A stretch of DNA of 64,000 bases from contig NZ_JDTZ01000002.1 in assembly GCF_000771225.1 (NCBI RefSeq), forward strand, positions 429,170-493,169, read 5' to 3'. Shown here piece after piece: positions 1 to 7,453 of this stretch. A model generated the notes under the pieces. That model was not told the origin of the DNA. It ran no database searches and saw only the letters and a list, made by a program, of their open reading frames with translations. A program made the translations under genes and the position numbers. The stretch comes from Bifidobacterium pseudolongum subsp. pseudolongum DSM 20099 (GTDB taxonomy: Bacteria; Actinomycetota; Actinomycetes; Actinomycetales; Bifidobacteriaceae). Numbering within the stretch: the first letter of the stretch is position 1; each line of letters begins with the position of its first letter.

Positions 1-393
1 CAGTCGCGCGGCTTTGACGGCGATGGACGCGCCGGTGGAATACGCGCGCGTCAAGCCGCCCGAACCGAGCAGGATACCGCCGAAATACCGCGTGACCGCC
101 ACGACGCAGTCGGTCAGGTCGTTCGCGCGCAGCACATCGAGGATCGGTTTGCCCGCAGTGCCCGACGGCTCGCCATCGTCGCTCATGCGTTCCATCACGC
201 GGCCGGAATCGTCGGTCACGATCGCCGCATACGCCACATGGCGCGCCTTCGGGTGCGCCTCGCGAATCGATTCGACGAACGTGAGCGCATCGGCGAGCGC
301 GTCGACATGGCATGCGTCGCTGATGAACTCGGATTTCTTCTCTACGAACGAATCATGCGCTGGGGCGTCTGCGGTGTTGAGGATTGTGCGCAT
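1..393 (-). CDS. IMPACT/YigZ family protein, 3' end cut by window edge
   Basis: The reverse strand from 393 reads as the N-terminal 131 codons of a YigZ/IMPACT (UPF0029) protein and runs off the left edge with no stop. Family signatures visible are the lead-in KKSEF, the HPKARHVAYAAI stretch, the DDGEPSGTAGKPIL loop (family hallmark) and VVAVTRYFGGILLGSGGLTRAY. Members are small proteins linked by structure and eukaryotic homologues to translation control, but the bacterial function is not settled. The ATG at 391-393 is 6 bases upstream on the + strand of the stop of the following dehydrogenase, so the two genes are head-to-tail on the minus strand and probably co-transcribed. Identification is firm; function is not. 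Confidence 0.9.
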   Translation of the reverse strand, partial: MRTILNTADAPAHDSFVEKKSEFISDACHVDALADALTFVESIREAHPKARHVAYAAIVTDDSGRVMERMSDDGEPSGTAGKPILDVLRANDLTDCVVAVTRYFGGILLGSGGLTRAYSTGASIAVKAARL

Positions 394-396
394 GGC

Positions 397-1419
397 CTAC
401 TTCCCCGCGTTCCATGCCACACCGGGCGTGACGGCGTTGTAGTCGCCGCCCGTGAAGTACGAGGCGATCGATTCGACGCACTGCCGCGTGAGATTGCGGT
501 TCGCGCCGTCCGAACGCCATGCCACATGCGGTGTGAGCACCAGGTTGGGCATGGAACGCAGCGGGCTGTCCGCGGGCAGCGGCTCGGTGTCGAAGACGTC
601 GAGGCCGGCCGGGATGTCACCACGGGCGAGGCGCCGTTCGAGCGCACCGGGTGCGATCACTTCGGCGCGGGCGGTGTTGATGAAGATCGTGCCGGGGCGC
701 ATTGCATCGAGGTGTTCAGAGGTAATCATGCCGCGCGTCTCGTCGGTGAGTGGCATGTGCACGCTCACCACGTCGGCACCGGCGAACAGCTCGGTCAGTG
801 TGGGCACCGGCGCCACGTGGTGCGTCTCGAAGCGCGCAGGGTCGCCGCGGCCGGAATCCCACGCCGTCACATGCATGCCGAAACCGTTCGCGATGCGCGC
901 CACCGTGCCGCCGATGCCGCCAAGGCCGACAATCGCGAGCGTGCGCCCGTTGAGGTCGAGCCCGGGAGCGCCGTCCCAGCTGCCTGCGCGCAGTTGCCGG
1001 TCGAGCGCACCGACGCGGCGCGTGATTTCGAGCATGAGCGCGAAGGCGAATTCTGCCACGGCGGCGTCGCCATAGTGACGCACGTTGCACACGCGCACGC
1101 CGAGTTGGGCGGCGAGGTCGAGGTTCACATAGCTCGCCACGCCCGTGCCGCCGAACGCGAGCACGCGCACGTGGCTGGCGAGGCCGGTGAGCATGGCGTC
1201 GCTGATGTGCACATTGATGACGATGACCGCCTGCGCGCCGGCGCAGCGCTCCACGAATTCGTGCGCGTCGAAGGTGTGGTCAGTGTGCATGCGAACGCGC
1301 GCGATGCCGTCAAGCAGGGGGAGCGATTCACGCAGCGGCTCGACCATGTCGTCGAAGACGCTGGGGATCACCACGAGCGGCAGATCGGTGCGGTCTCGTT
1401 GGGTTTCGATGAGGGTCAT
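397..1419 (-). CDS. D-isomer-specific 2-hydroxyacid dehydrogenase
   Basis: This is an NAD-dependent D-2-hydroxyacid dehydrogenase of 340 residues, the usual length for the family. It has the Rossmann glycine motif GLGGIGGTVA (about residue 160) and the three catalytic positions: Arg in NTARAEV, Glu in DTEPLP and His in TPHVAW. The reading frame stays open far upstream to 1791, but the upstream codons are low-complexity and sit in the intergenic repeat, so I use the ATG at 1419 (MTLIETQRDR). Substrate cannot be read from sequence: phosphoglycerate, D-lactate and glyoxylate-type reductases share these motifs, and there is no ACT domain, which argues against classical SerA. It lies 3 bases from the IMPACT-family gene and is probably in one transcript with it. 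Confidence 0.85.
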   Translation of the reverse strand: MTLIETQRDRTDLPLVVIPSVFDDMVEPLRESLPLLDGIARVRMHTDHTFDAHEFVERCAGAQAVIVINVHISDAMLTGLASHVRVLAFGGTGVASYVNLDLAAQLGVRVCNVRHYGDAAVAEFAFALMLEITRRVGALDRQLRAGSWDGAPGLDLNGRTLAIVGLGGIGGTVARIANGFGMHVTAWDSGRGDPARFETHHVAPVPTLTELFAGADVVSVHMPLTDETRGMITSEHLDAMRPGTIFINTARAEVIAPGALERRLARGDIPAGLDVFDTEPLPADSPLRSMPNLVLTPHVAWRSDGANRNLTRQCVESIASYFTGGDYNAVTPGVAWNAGK

Positions 1420-1791
1420 GGTTCCACTGTAGCGAGCTCCTGATACGGAGCAAGTGTGGGAGATTGTGTGCAGGCGTGGCGCGCGGGGCGGTGATGCGAG
1501 CCTGGTATACGGGTGTGTTGTGTGGATATTGTCGGGATGTGGCCCGCGCGGTTGCCGGCATGCGGGCAGATGGGTAGACTTGGTGCCGAGGCAGCGGACA
1601 AAGGCGTACCGCGGCCTTACATACTTACGCCTCGTGCCTATCCTTCGATTTCGGGGCGTTCGTATGTTTGTGGTTTGGTTGGTTTGCCCTGTTTGCCCCG
1701 ATCCCCCGCGGTACGGCGCGTACCCAGCTATGCGCCCACCAGGGCCAATGCGGCATCCACCCAAGCTGTATGGCCCTTCCCACCTGTGCAT
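1420..1791. other. Intergenic stretch without a supported gene
   Basis: The region holds several overlapping ORFs in all frames with no recognisable protein features and no ribosome binding sites. It should contain the promoter of the 2-hydroxyacid dehydrogenase. I see no further structure apart from a T/G-rich section around 1660-1700. Confidence 0.5.
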
Positions 1792-1940
1792 CCCTGACGA
1801 AAGTCATATTCTGCGCCGCTGAGCATGACAACCCTCTGTAATTGTCCGAAAAAACGGTGCAACAACGATTTTTAAGACAGATACACCCTGCAACTGTCCG
1901 AAAAAACGGTGTAGCAACGATTTTTGCGACAGATAGGACC
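1792..1940 (+). repeat. Dispersed intergenic repeat, copy 1, with two 52-bp tandem units
   Basis: From CCCTGACGAAAGTCATAT this stretch matches 59191-59310 almost base for base through GCCGCTGAGCATGACAACC. Inside it are two tandem 52-bp units starting at 1840 and 1892. Each has the form AACTGTCCGAAAA...TTTTTGCGACAG, so each unit can fold as an imperfect hairpin. The copy lies about 165 bases beyond the 3' end of tRNA-Ser; the second copy lies about 150 bases beyond the 3' end of tRNA-Gly, in the same orientation. No coding potential is seen. Confidence 0.75.
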
Positions 1941-2067
1941 GTTAACCCTGCTGAAAGGCGTGCACTCATCTCACCTCTATGAAGAGTGCATATGGGCAGC
2001 GGGCACTTATTTGTGGAAATTGGCCACACTACTCGGTTGGCCTTGCGACGGTAGGCGCCTCGGCATG

Positions 2068-2100
2068 AAAAAAGGGTTTTGCGAACACGCGCAAAACCCT
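2068..2100 (-). terminator. Rho-independent terminator after tRNA-Ser
   Basis: The 10-bp stem GGGTTTTGCG/CGCAAAACCC is followed on the minus strand by six T residues, 5 bases beyond the tRNA 3' end. Confidence 0.85.
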
Positions 2101-2105
2101 AGTTG

Positions 2106-2192
2106 CGGAGTCAGAGGGATTCGAACCCTCGAGCCGCTAACGCGACTAACACCTTAGCAGGGTGCCCCTTTCGGCCGCTCAGGCATGGCTCC
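2106..2192 (-). tRNA. tRNA-Ser(GCT)
   Basis: The 87-nt cloverleaf has a long variable arm typical of serine tRNA, the T-loop GGTTCGAATCC and the anticodon loop CTGCTAA (anticodon GCT). The acceptor stem GGAGCCA pairs with TGACTCC with one mismatch. CCA is not encoded. Confidence 0.95.
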
Positions 2193-2397
2193 ACGCTGCT
2201 CAAAGAGCAACAGCAATTGAGTATAGCAGCCTTCACCGACCAATACAACACGCGTGTCACGCACCTATATAGCAGTACGCACCACGTGCCACATACCACG
2301 CCTCGCACTACCCACCATGCCACCACTTCACTACCTCACCACCCCGCTATCCTGTCTCGCCACCACCGCCACACACCACCACACCCCAGCTTCCATT

Positions 2398-2411
2398 CGA
2401 ACAAATGTTCA
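2398..2411. promoter_or_regulatory. LexA (SOS) box upstream of dinB
   Basis: CGAACAAATGTTCA matches the Gram-positive SOS box CGAAC-N4-GTTCG in all but the last base. It ends only 6 bases before the first dinB ATG, so repressor binding would cover the promoter. This predicts DNA-damage induction of polymerase IV. Confidence 0.8.
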
Positions 2412-2417
2412 GGTACC

Positions 2418-3698
2418 ATGACACCTATGAGCAACGCACCACGGAACGCTGCCGCGAATCGTGACTGGGGGCACGACGAACGCGGCTGCACGATGCTGCA
2501 CATCGACATGGACGCGTTCTTCGCCTCACTCGAAATCGCGCGTCACCCCGAAATCGCCGGCAAACCGGTCATCATCGGCACCGGTCCGCGCGCGGTCGTC
2601 TCCGCCGCGAACTACGAGGCGCGCAAATACGGCATCAATTCGGCCATGGCGGCCGCCCGCGCGCGCCAACTGTGCCCCAATGGCGTGTTCCTACCGGTGG
2701 ACGGCGCCTACTACCGCCAAGTCTCACACCAGATCTTCACCGAGATCTTCAGCCAGGTCACCGACATGATCGAACAGGTCTCGGTGGACGAATGCTACAT
2801 GGACGTCTCCGGCGCACTATTGCGCTGGGATTCCCCCACGCGCATCGGCGCATGGTTGCGCGAACAAGTGGCCGCGCGATTCCACATCACCTGCTCGGTG
2901 GGCGTGGCATGCAACAAACTCGTGGCGAAAATGGCGTCCACGAACGCCAAACCGAACGGCATGCTGCTCATCCCCGCAAGCCAACACGCCGCCTTTGTAC
3001 AGATGATGCCACTGCGCGCCATTCCGGGCATCGGCCCTGCGCTCGAACGCCGTCTGCACACGTGGGGCGTCGAATCCGTGCGGCAGCTCGCCGCGCTCAC
3101 ACCCGCCGACCTCGAGCGCATCACCGGCTCACGCGCCCAGGCCGTGCACTTGTACAACACGGCGCGCGGCGTGGACGAGCGGCCGGTCGTGCCGGTCTCA
3201 CCGGAGAAATCCATCGGGTCGGAACACACCTTTGCGCACGACGTGACAAGCGCACGCGAAACACTCAGCCTGCTGCACCACTGCTGCGACATCGTGGCGA
3301 GCAGTCTGCGCACACGCGGACTGATGGCGCGCACCGTGACGGTGAAACTGCGCTTCCCCGACCTGCGGTACATGACGCGTTCGCTGACGATCGAACAGCC
3401 CACCGACACGGCGAGCGCCCTCTACCCCGTGTGCGAGCAGCTGTTGCGCGGCATGATGGGCGTGGCGCCGGGTGCCGCGTTCACGCGTTTGGCGTCGCCG
3501 ATCCGTCTGGCGGGTATGTCGGTGAGTGGCCTGAGCGAGCGCGAGCGCACGGTGATCCAGCCGACGCTCGACGACCTGCTCGAAGAGCAGGCATCACCCG
3601 AGCGCACCACCGCCGCACAGCGCATGCGTGGCGCCGAGCAGGCGCTCGACGCCGTGCGCGGCAAATTCGGCAAGGACAGCGCGCGGCTGGGGTTATAG
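2418..3698 (+). CDS. dinB: DNA polymerase IV (Y-family translesion polymerase)
   Basis: The 426-residue protein carries the Y-family catalytic motifs LHIDMDAFFASLE (first acidic residue) and SVDECYMDVS (catalytic Asp-Glu pair). Next come the helix-hairpin-helix thumb segment IPGIGPALERRL and the little-finger entry SPEKSIGSEHTF. It copies damaged DNA at low fidelity. The frame is open from 2103 across the tRNA on the other strand, so that upstream part is not coding. ATG codons at 2418 and 2427 both follow the LexA box closely and neither has a good ribosome binding site. The sequence TACCAT at 2414-2419 could be a -10 element, which would make a leaderless message starting at 2427. The 3' end overlaps the convergent dapC by 6 bp. 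Confidence 0.93.
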   Translation: MTPMSNAPRNAAANRDWGHDERGCTMLHIDMDAFFASLEIARHPEIAGKPVIIGTGPRAVVSAANYEARKYGINSAMAAARARQLCPNGVFLPVDGAYYRQVSHQIFTEIFSQVTDMIEQVSVDECYMDVSGALLRWDSPTRIGAWLREQVAARFHITCSVGVACNKLVAKMASTNAKPNGMLLIPASQHAAFVQMMPLRAIPGIGPALERRLHTWGVESVRQLAALTPADLERITGSRAQAVHLYNTARGVDERPVVPVSPEKSIGSEHTFAHDVTSARETLSLLHHCCDIVASSLRTRGLMARTVTVKLRFPDLRYMTRSLTIEQPTDTASALYPVCEQLLRGMMGVAPGAAFTRLASPIRLAGMSVSGLSERERTVIQPTLDDLLEEQASPERTTAAQRMRGAEQALDAVRGKFGKDSARLGL

Positions 3699-4853
3699 CA
3701 CGGCACGCAGGCGTTCGGCCGCACGCATGATCTGCGCGTCGCTCGCGGTGGCGGAAAAACGCAGGTATTGCGGCGCGCCGTAGAATTCGCCCGGGCTGGG
3801 CACAATGCCCAAGTCCGCGAGGCGGCCCATGTCCTGCCAGCAGTCGGCGCCAAGCGCGCGCACCCAGATGTAGAGCGCGCCTTGGGGCATATGCGCGTCG
3901 TAGCCGTAGGCGCGCAAGGCCTCGACGAGCGTGTTGAGGCGGCTGTAATACCGGTTATGCTGCTCGCGCGCGGCGGCCATGTCGCGCAGGCCGGCCGCCA
4001 TCGCCGCCTGCACGGGGCCGGGCACAATCAGACCGATCTGTTTGCGCATCTCGGTCATGGCGCGCACCAGGCTGTGGTCGCCGGCGATGCATGCGGTACG
4101 GTAGCCGGCCATGTTCGACTGTTTGCTCAGCGAATACAGCACAAGCACGCCGTAGGCGTCACCGCCGCAGACGTCCGCACGCAGGGCGCACGGTGACGAT
4201 TCGATGGAGGCTTCACGGTTTTCAGGCGCGTCGTTGGCTTCGTTCCAGGCCATGAGCGCATAGCATTCGTCGGAGAGCACGACGGCGCCGATCTCGCGCG
4301 CCGCCTCGACAATGCGGCGCATGCCTGCGGCGTCGATGACCTGCCCGGTGGGGTTGCAAGGCGAGTTGACCCAGACGGCTTTCACGCCGTCGAGATGCGC
4401 CCACGAATCGACGTCGGCCACATCGGCCACCTTCTGCACGCGGGCGCCGGCGATCTGCGTGCCGATTTCGTAGGTGGGGTACGATGCCGCGGGCTGCACC
4501 ACCACGTCGCCTTCGCCCATATGCAGCAACGACGCCATGAGGGCCACAGCTTCCTTGGAGCCGACGGTCGGCACCACGTCGGCGCCAATGGCCTCGAGCT
4601 CCACATCGCGGCATGTGCGGAACCATTCGTACAGGGCGGCGCGCAGGTCGGGGGTGCCTGCTGTGGCCGGGTACCCGTAGGCGTTGGTGCTGTTGGCGGC
4701 CTCGGCGAGCGCACTGCGCACGGATTGCGGCACGGGGTCGGCCGGAGACCCGATCGACAGGTCAACCATGCCGCCGGGGTGGTTGCGTGCGGCGTTCTTG
4801 TATTGCGCCACGCGCGACCAGTCATACGGCGAGGAGTAGCTGTGGAATCCCAT
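3693..4853 (-). CDS. dapC: Succinyldiaminopimelate transaminase (class I/II aminotransferase)
   Basis: A 386-residue fold-type I PLP aminotransferase. The PLP lysine lies in LYSLSKQSNMAGYR, the cofactor Asn/Pro motif is NSPCNPTGQV, and the Asp/Tyr pair is in SDECYAL. Start MGFHSYSSPYDW and the motif SIGSPADPVP resemble actinobacterial DapC, which makes N-succinyl-LL-diaminopimelate in the lysine/peptidoglycan pathway. The ferredoxin gene upstream supports this, since dapC sits next to a ferredoxin gene in mycobacteria and other actinobacteria. An aromatic or alanine aminotransferase assignment cannot be excluded from motifs alone. The gene ends 6 bp inside dinB (convergent) and is separated from the ferredoxin by about 480 bp, so it has its own promoter. 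Confidence 0.82.
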   Translation of the reverse strand: MGFHSYSSPYDWSRVAQYKNAARNHPGGMVDLSIGSPADPVPQSVRSALAEAANSTNAYGYPATAGTPDLRAALYEWFRTCRDVELEAIGADVVPTVGSKEAVALMASLLHMGEGDVVVQPAASYPTYEIGTQIAGARVQKVADVADVDSWAHLDGVKAVWVNSPCNPTGQVIDAAGMRRIVEAAREIGAVVLSDECYALMAWNEANDAPENREASIESSPCALRADVCGGDAYGVLVLYSLSKQSNMAGYRTACIAGDHSLVRAMTEMRKQIGLIVPGPVQAAMAAGLRDMAAAREQHNRYYSRLNTLVEALRAYGYDAHMPQGALYIWVRALGADCWQDMGRLADLGIVPSPGEFYGAPQYLRFSATASDAQIMRAAERLRAVL

Positions 4854-5269
4854 TCACGCTCCTTTGTTCAAAGATTTGAGCCGCGCTTGCGGTGTTGCGC
4901 AGGTGCGGTGCGGTTGTGCTGCTGACGATTATGGTTCCCGTCATTGACCGATGCGGCAGGCTCGCAAGACCCAAGCCGCCCCGAAAACCATGGTGCTGGA
5001 TTGTATTTCGGCTGAGGAGGAGCATTTTCCGGCCAAGGGGCAAGTATCAAACAAGTATTCATGGCGCCATCTCAAGGTTGATAGTGGGGTGCCGCAAGAA
5101 AAATGCTCCTCCCCAGCCAAGATACGTGCTCGCTACAGCCCAGAATGGCGCAATCCGTTGAATTGCCAGCCCCGACAAGAGCCTGATCGGAGGCCTGATG
5201 GGTGAAAAAGGGCATATGCCACGCAGATATCATCCCCTGTTGCCGTACGCCATTGAACCGGCATGATAC
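4854..5269. other. Spacer between dapC and the ferredoxin gene
   Basis: There is no supported gene in this stretch. It must hold the dapC promoter. Its only clear structure is the long inverted repeat at 5003-5125, listed separately. Confidence 0.5.
5003..5125. repeat. Imperfect inverted repeat, 28-bp arms
   Basis: Arms 5003-5030 and 5098-5125 are reverse complements with 4 mismatches; the shared core is GGAGGAGCATTTT. They are 67 bases apart. The spacer also contains TATCAA/TTGATA in opposite orientations. It could fold as a large hairpin or be the remnant of a small mobile element. Confidence 0.6.
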
Positions 5270-5312
5270 AAGTTCGCCCCTGCCTCCCACACAGGGAAGC
5301 AGGGGCGAACTT
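5270..5312 (-). terminator. Strong hairpin after the ferredoxin gene
   Basis: A perfect stem, AAGTTCGCCCCTGC paired with GCAGGGGCGAACTT, lies 22 bases past the ferredoxin stop. There is no good T-run, so it may terminate weakly or act as an mRNA 3' stabiliser. Confidence 0.6.
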
Positions 5313-5333
5313 TGCGATGTGCGTCGGATGCGC

Positions 5334-5657
5334 TCACGCGACGTTCTGCGGGGGCAGCTCGGCCACGCGCTCGGGGTCCTTGCCGATCGGACCGGCCGCC
5401 TGGGCGCCACCCAAGTCGCCGACTTCGGCGAAGAAGTTCACGGCGGCGTCTTTGTACCACTCCCACTCCGGGGGCAGGTCGTCTTCATAGAAGATCGCCT
5501 CGGTGGGGCAGACCGGTTCGCATGCACCGCAGTCCACGCACTCGTTCGGGTTGATGTAGAGCGAACGGAGCCCTTCGTAAATGCAGTCGACGGGGCATTC
5601 GTCTACGCATGCCTTGTCTTTGACATCCACGCAGGGTTGCGCAATCACATAGGCCAT
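5334..5657 (-). CDS. Ferredoxin, 7Fe type (3Fe-4S/4Fe-4S)
   Basis: A 107-residue acidic ferredoxin of the FdxA/FdxC type. Cysteine motifs are CVDECPVDC near residues 17-25 and CVDCGACEPVC near residues 41-51. The first cluster lacks the full CxxCxxC pattern, as expected for a 3Fe-4S site. It is a soluble electron carrier; partners are unknown here. The ATG at 5657 follows an AGGAGG-like site (AAGGAGGACACC). It is monocistronic: a hairpin follows at 5270-5312, and the upstream permease stop is 69 bp away. Confidence 0.93.
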   Translation of the reverse strand: MAYVIAQPCVDVKDKACVDECPVDCIYEGLRSLYINPNECVDCGACEPVCPTEAIFYEDDLPPEWEWYKDAAVNFFAEVGDLGGAQAAGPIGKDPERVAELPPQNVA

Positions 5658-5725
5658 GGTGTCCTCCTTGCAAAATCGTCTACCAGACTACCGCCGATTG
5701 GCGTCCGGCGCCAGCGCGCCACGGC

Positions 5726-7279
5726 TCAGTCCCGGCGTGTCTTTGTTTCGCCCAGCTGTTTGAGGCGTTCCTCCTTGTCGAACCGCTCGAGCTCGGCGTC
5801 GAGTTCGCCGGTCCCCAGGCGCGCATGGTTGTAGCTGTAGGCGAAGTACACAATGAATCCCAGCACAAGCCACACGAGGAAGCGGATCCAGGTGAGCACG
5901 GTCAGGTTGAGCATGAGCCACAGGTTCGCCGCGGCCACGATGAGCGGCACCCACGGGTTGCCAGGGATCTTGAAGGTGCGCGGCAGGTCCGGGCGCTTCT
6001 TGCGCATGATCGGGATCGCGAGCGCCACAAGCGTGAACGCCGAAAGCGTGCCGATATTGACCATATCGGAGAGCACGCTGATGTCGAAACACGCGGCCAC
6101 GAGCGCCACTACCACACCCACCACAATCTGCAATGTGGCCGGCGTGCCGTGGGCGCCCGTCTTCGACATGGCGCGCGGCAGCAGGCCGTCGCGGCTCATG
6201 GCGAACACGACGCGTGTGAGGCCAAGCAGCAGCACCATGACCACGGTGGCCAGGCCGAGCACAATCGCGAAGCTGATGATCTTGGCTGCCCAGTCGGCGC
6301 CCACGAGTTCGAACGCGGTGGCGAGCGAGGGGCTATCCACGCTCGCGAGCTGCTTGTAGGAGACCATGCCGGTGGTCACGACGGCCACGAGCACGTACAT
6401 GACGATCACGAGGAGCATGCCCACGCCAATGCCGAGCGGCACGTTGCGCTTGGGGTTCTTGGTCTCTTCCGAAGCGGTGGCCACCACGTCGAACCCGATG
6501 AACGCGAAGAAGACGAGCGCCGCGCCCGAGATGACGCCGCTCCAGCCGTAGATCGTGGGTTTCATGTGCGTCATCCACTGCCACAGCGGCTGCGTCATGC
6601 TGCCGCCGAGCTCGCCGTGCTGCACGTGGTTCGCCGGTTCGCTCGGCGGCACGAACGGCGTGTAGTTCGCCGACTTGATGTAGAAGAACCCGACGACCAC
6701 GACGAAGAGCACGATGCCGATCTTGAGGATCGTCATGGCGCCGTCCACGCGCGCGCCGATCTTGGTGCCGAACACGAGCAGTACGGTGAAGAACCCGACG
6801 ATGATGATCGGCGCGATGTCGATGTGGAAGGCGCCGAAGCTGAGGTTCGTGTTCCAGCCAAGGCCCATGAGCCGCATGAAGTCGTTGAGGTACACGCCCC
6901 AGTATTTCGAGATGACCGATCCGGCCATGAGCATTTCGAGGATGAGGTCCCATCCGATGATCCACGCCATGATCTCGCCGATGGTGGCGTAGGTGAAGGT
7001 GTAGGCGGATCCGGCGACCGGCATGATCGACGCGAATTCCGCGTAGCACATGACGGCCGCGCCGCACACCACGCCAGCGATGATGAAGCTGACGATGACG
7101 GCGGGGCCCGCGTGGAAGGCGGCCGCTTCGGCGCCGACCGAGAAGATGCCGGCGCCCACTGCCACGGCCACCCCCATGACGGCCAGATCCCACCAGCCTA
7201 GATTGCGTTTGAGTGCGTGACCTGTTTCATTGGTTTCCGCGATGGTCTGTTCCACGGATTTGGTTCTGAATATCTGCAC
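5726..7279 (-). CDS. APC-superfamily amino acid permease (CAT/YfnA-like)
   Basis: A 517-residue integral membrane protein with about 12 hydrophobic segments. It begins with the APC signature GWWDLAVMGVAVAVGAGIF (the unwound TM1 binding site) and has CYAEFASIMPVAGSAYTFTY in TM3 and FFAFIGFDVVATASEETKNPKRNVP in the TM6 region. The last feature is typical of cationic amino acid transporter (CAT) family proteins. It probably imports an amino acid by cation symport or exchange; substrate is not readable. It stands alone between murB's terminator and the ferredoxin gene. Confidence 0.88.
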   Translation of the reverse strand: MQIFRTKSVEQTIAETNETGHALKRNLGWWDLAVMGVAVAVGAGIFSVGAEAAAFHAGPAVIVSFIIAGVVCGAAVMCYAEFASIMPVAGSAYTFTYATIGEIMAWIIGWDLILEMLMAGSVISKYWGVYLNDFMRLMGLGWNTNLSFGAFHIDIAPIIIVGFFTVLLVFGTKIGARVDGAMTILKIGIVLFVVVVGFFYIKSANYTPFVPPSEPANHVQHGELGGSMTQPLWQWMTHMKPTIYGWSGVISGAALVFFAFIGFDVVATASEETKNPKRNVPLGIGVGMLLVIVMYVLVAVVTTGMVSYKQLASVDSPSLATAFELVGADWAAKIISFAIVLGLATVVMVLLLGLTRVVFAMSRDGLLPRAMSKTGAHGTPATLQIVVGVVVALVAACFDISVLSDMVNIGTLSAFTLVALAIPIMRKKRPDLPRTFKIPGNPWVPLIVAAANLWLMLNLTVLTWIRFLVWLVLGFIVYFAYSYNHARLGTGELDAELERFDKEERLKQLGETKTRRD

Positions 7280-7356
7280 GTTTGTGCCTTTTCCCTGCTT
7301 GACAATGCATGTTCGTTATCTTCCACCGGCGTTGTTCAAGCTTTTGGCATACCTAT

Positions 7357-7400
7357 GAAAAAGGCGGCGCCGGATATGTTGCATATCTTACGGCGCCGCC
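7357..7400 (-). terminator. Rho-independent terminator after murB
   Basis: The 10-bp stem GGCGGCGCCG/CGGCGCCGCC is followed on the minus strand by five T residues. It lies about 55 bases past the murB stop. Confidence 0.85.
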
Positions 7401-7453
7401 GGAATCCTGTTCACTTTCAGCTGGAAACCATCATGTGCGCGATTGGTGTCAGG

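Noticed and set aside
1454..1822. Small plus-strand ORFs upstream of the dispersed repeat
   Set aside because: Several overlapping frames of 90-120 codons with no ribosome binding site, no domain, and sequence shared with repeat DNA.
5825..7201. Plus-strand 458-codon frame over the amino acid permease
   Set aside because: Composition is His/Glu/Arg-rich, the usual reverse-strand image of hydrophobic membrane codons. The permease on the minus strand has clear motifs.
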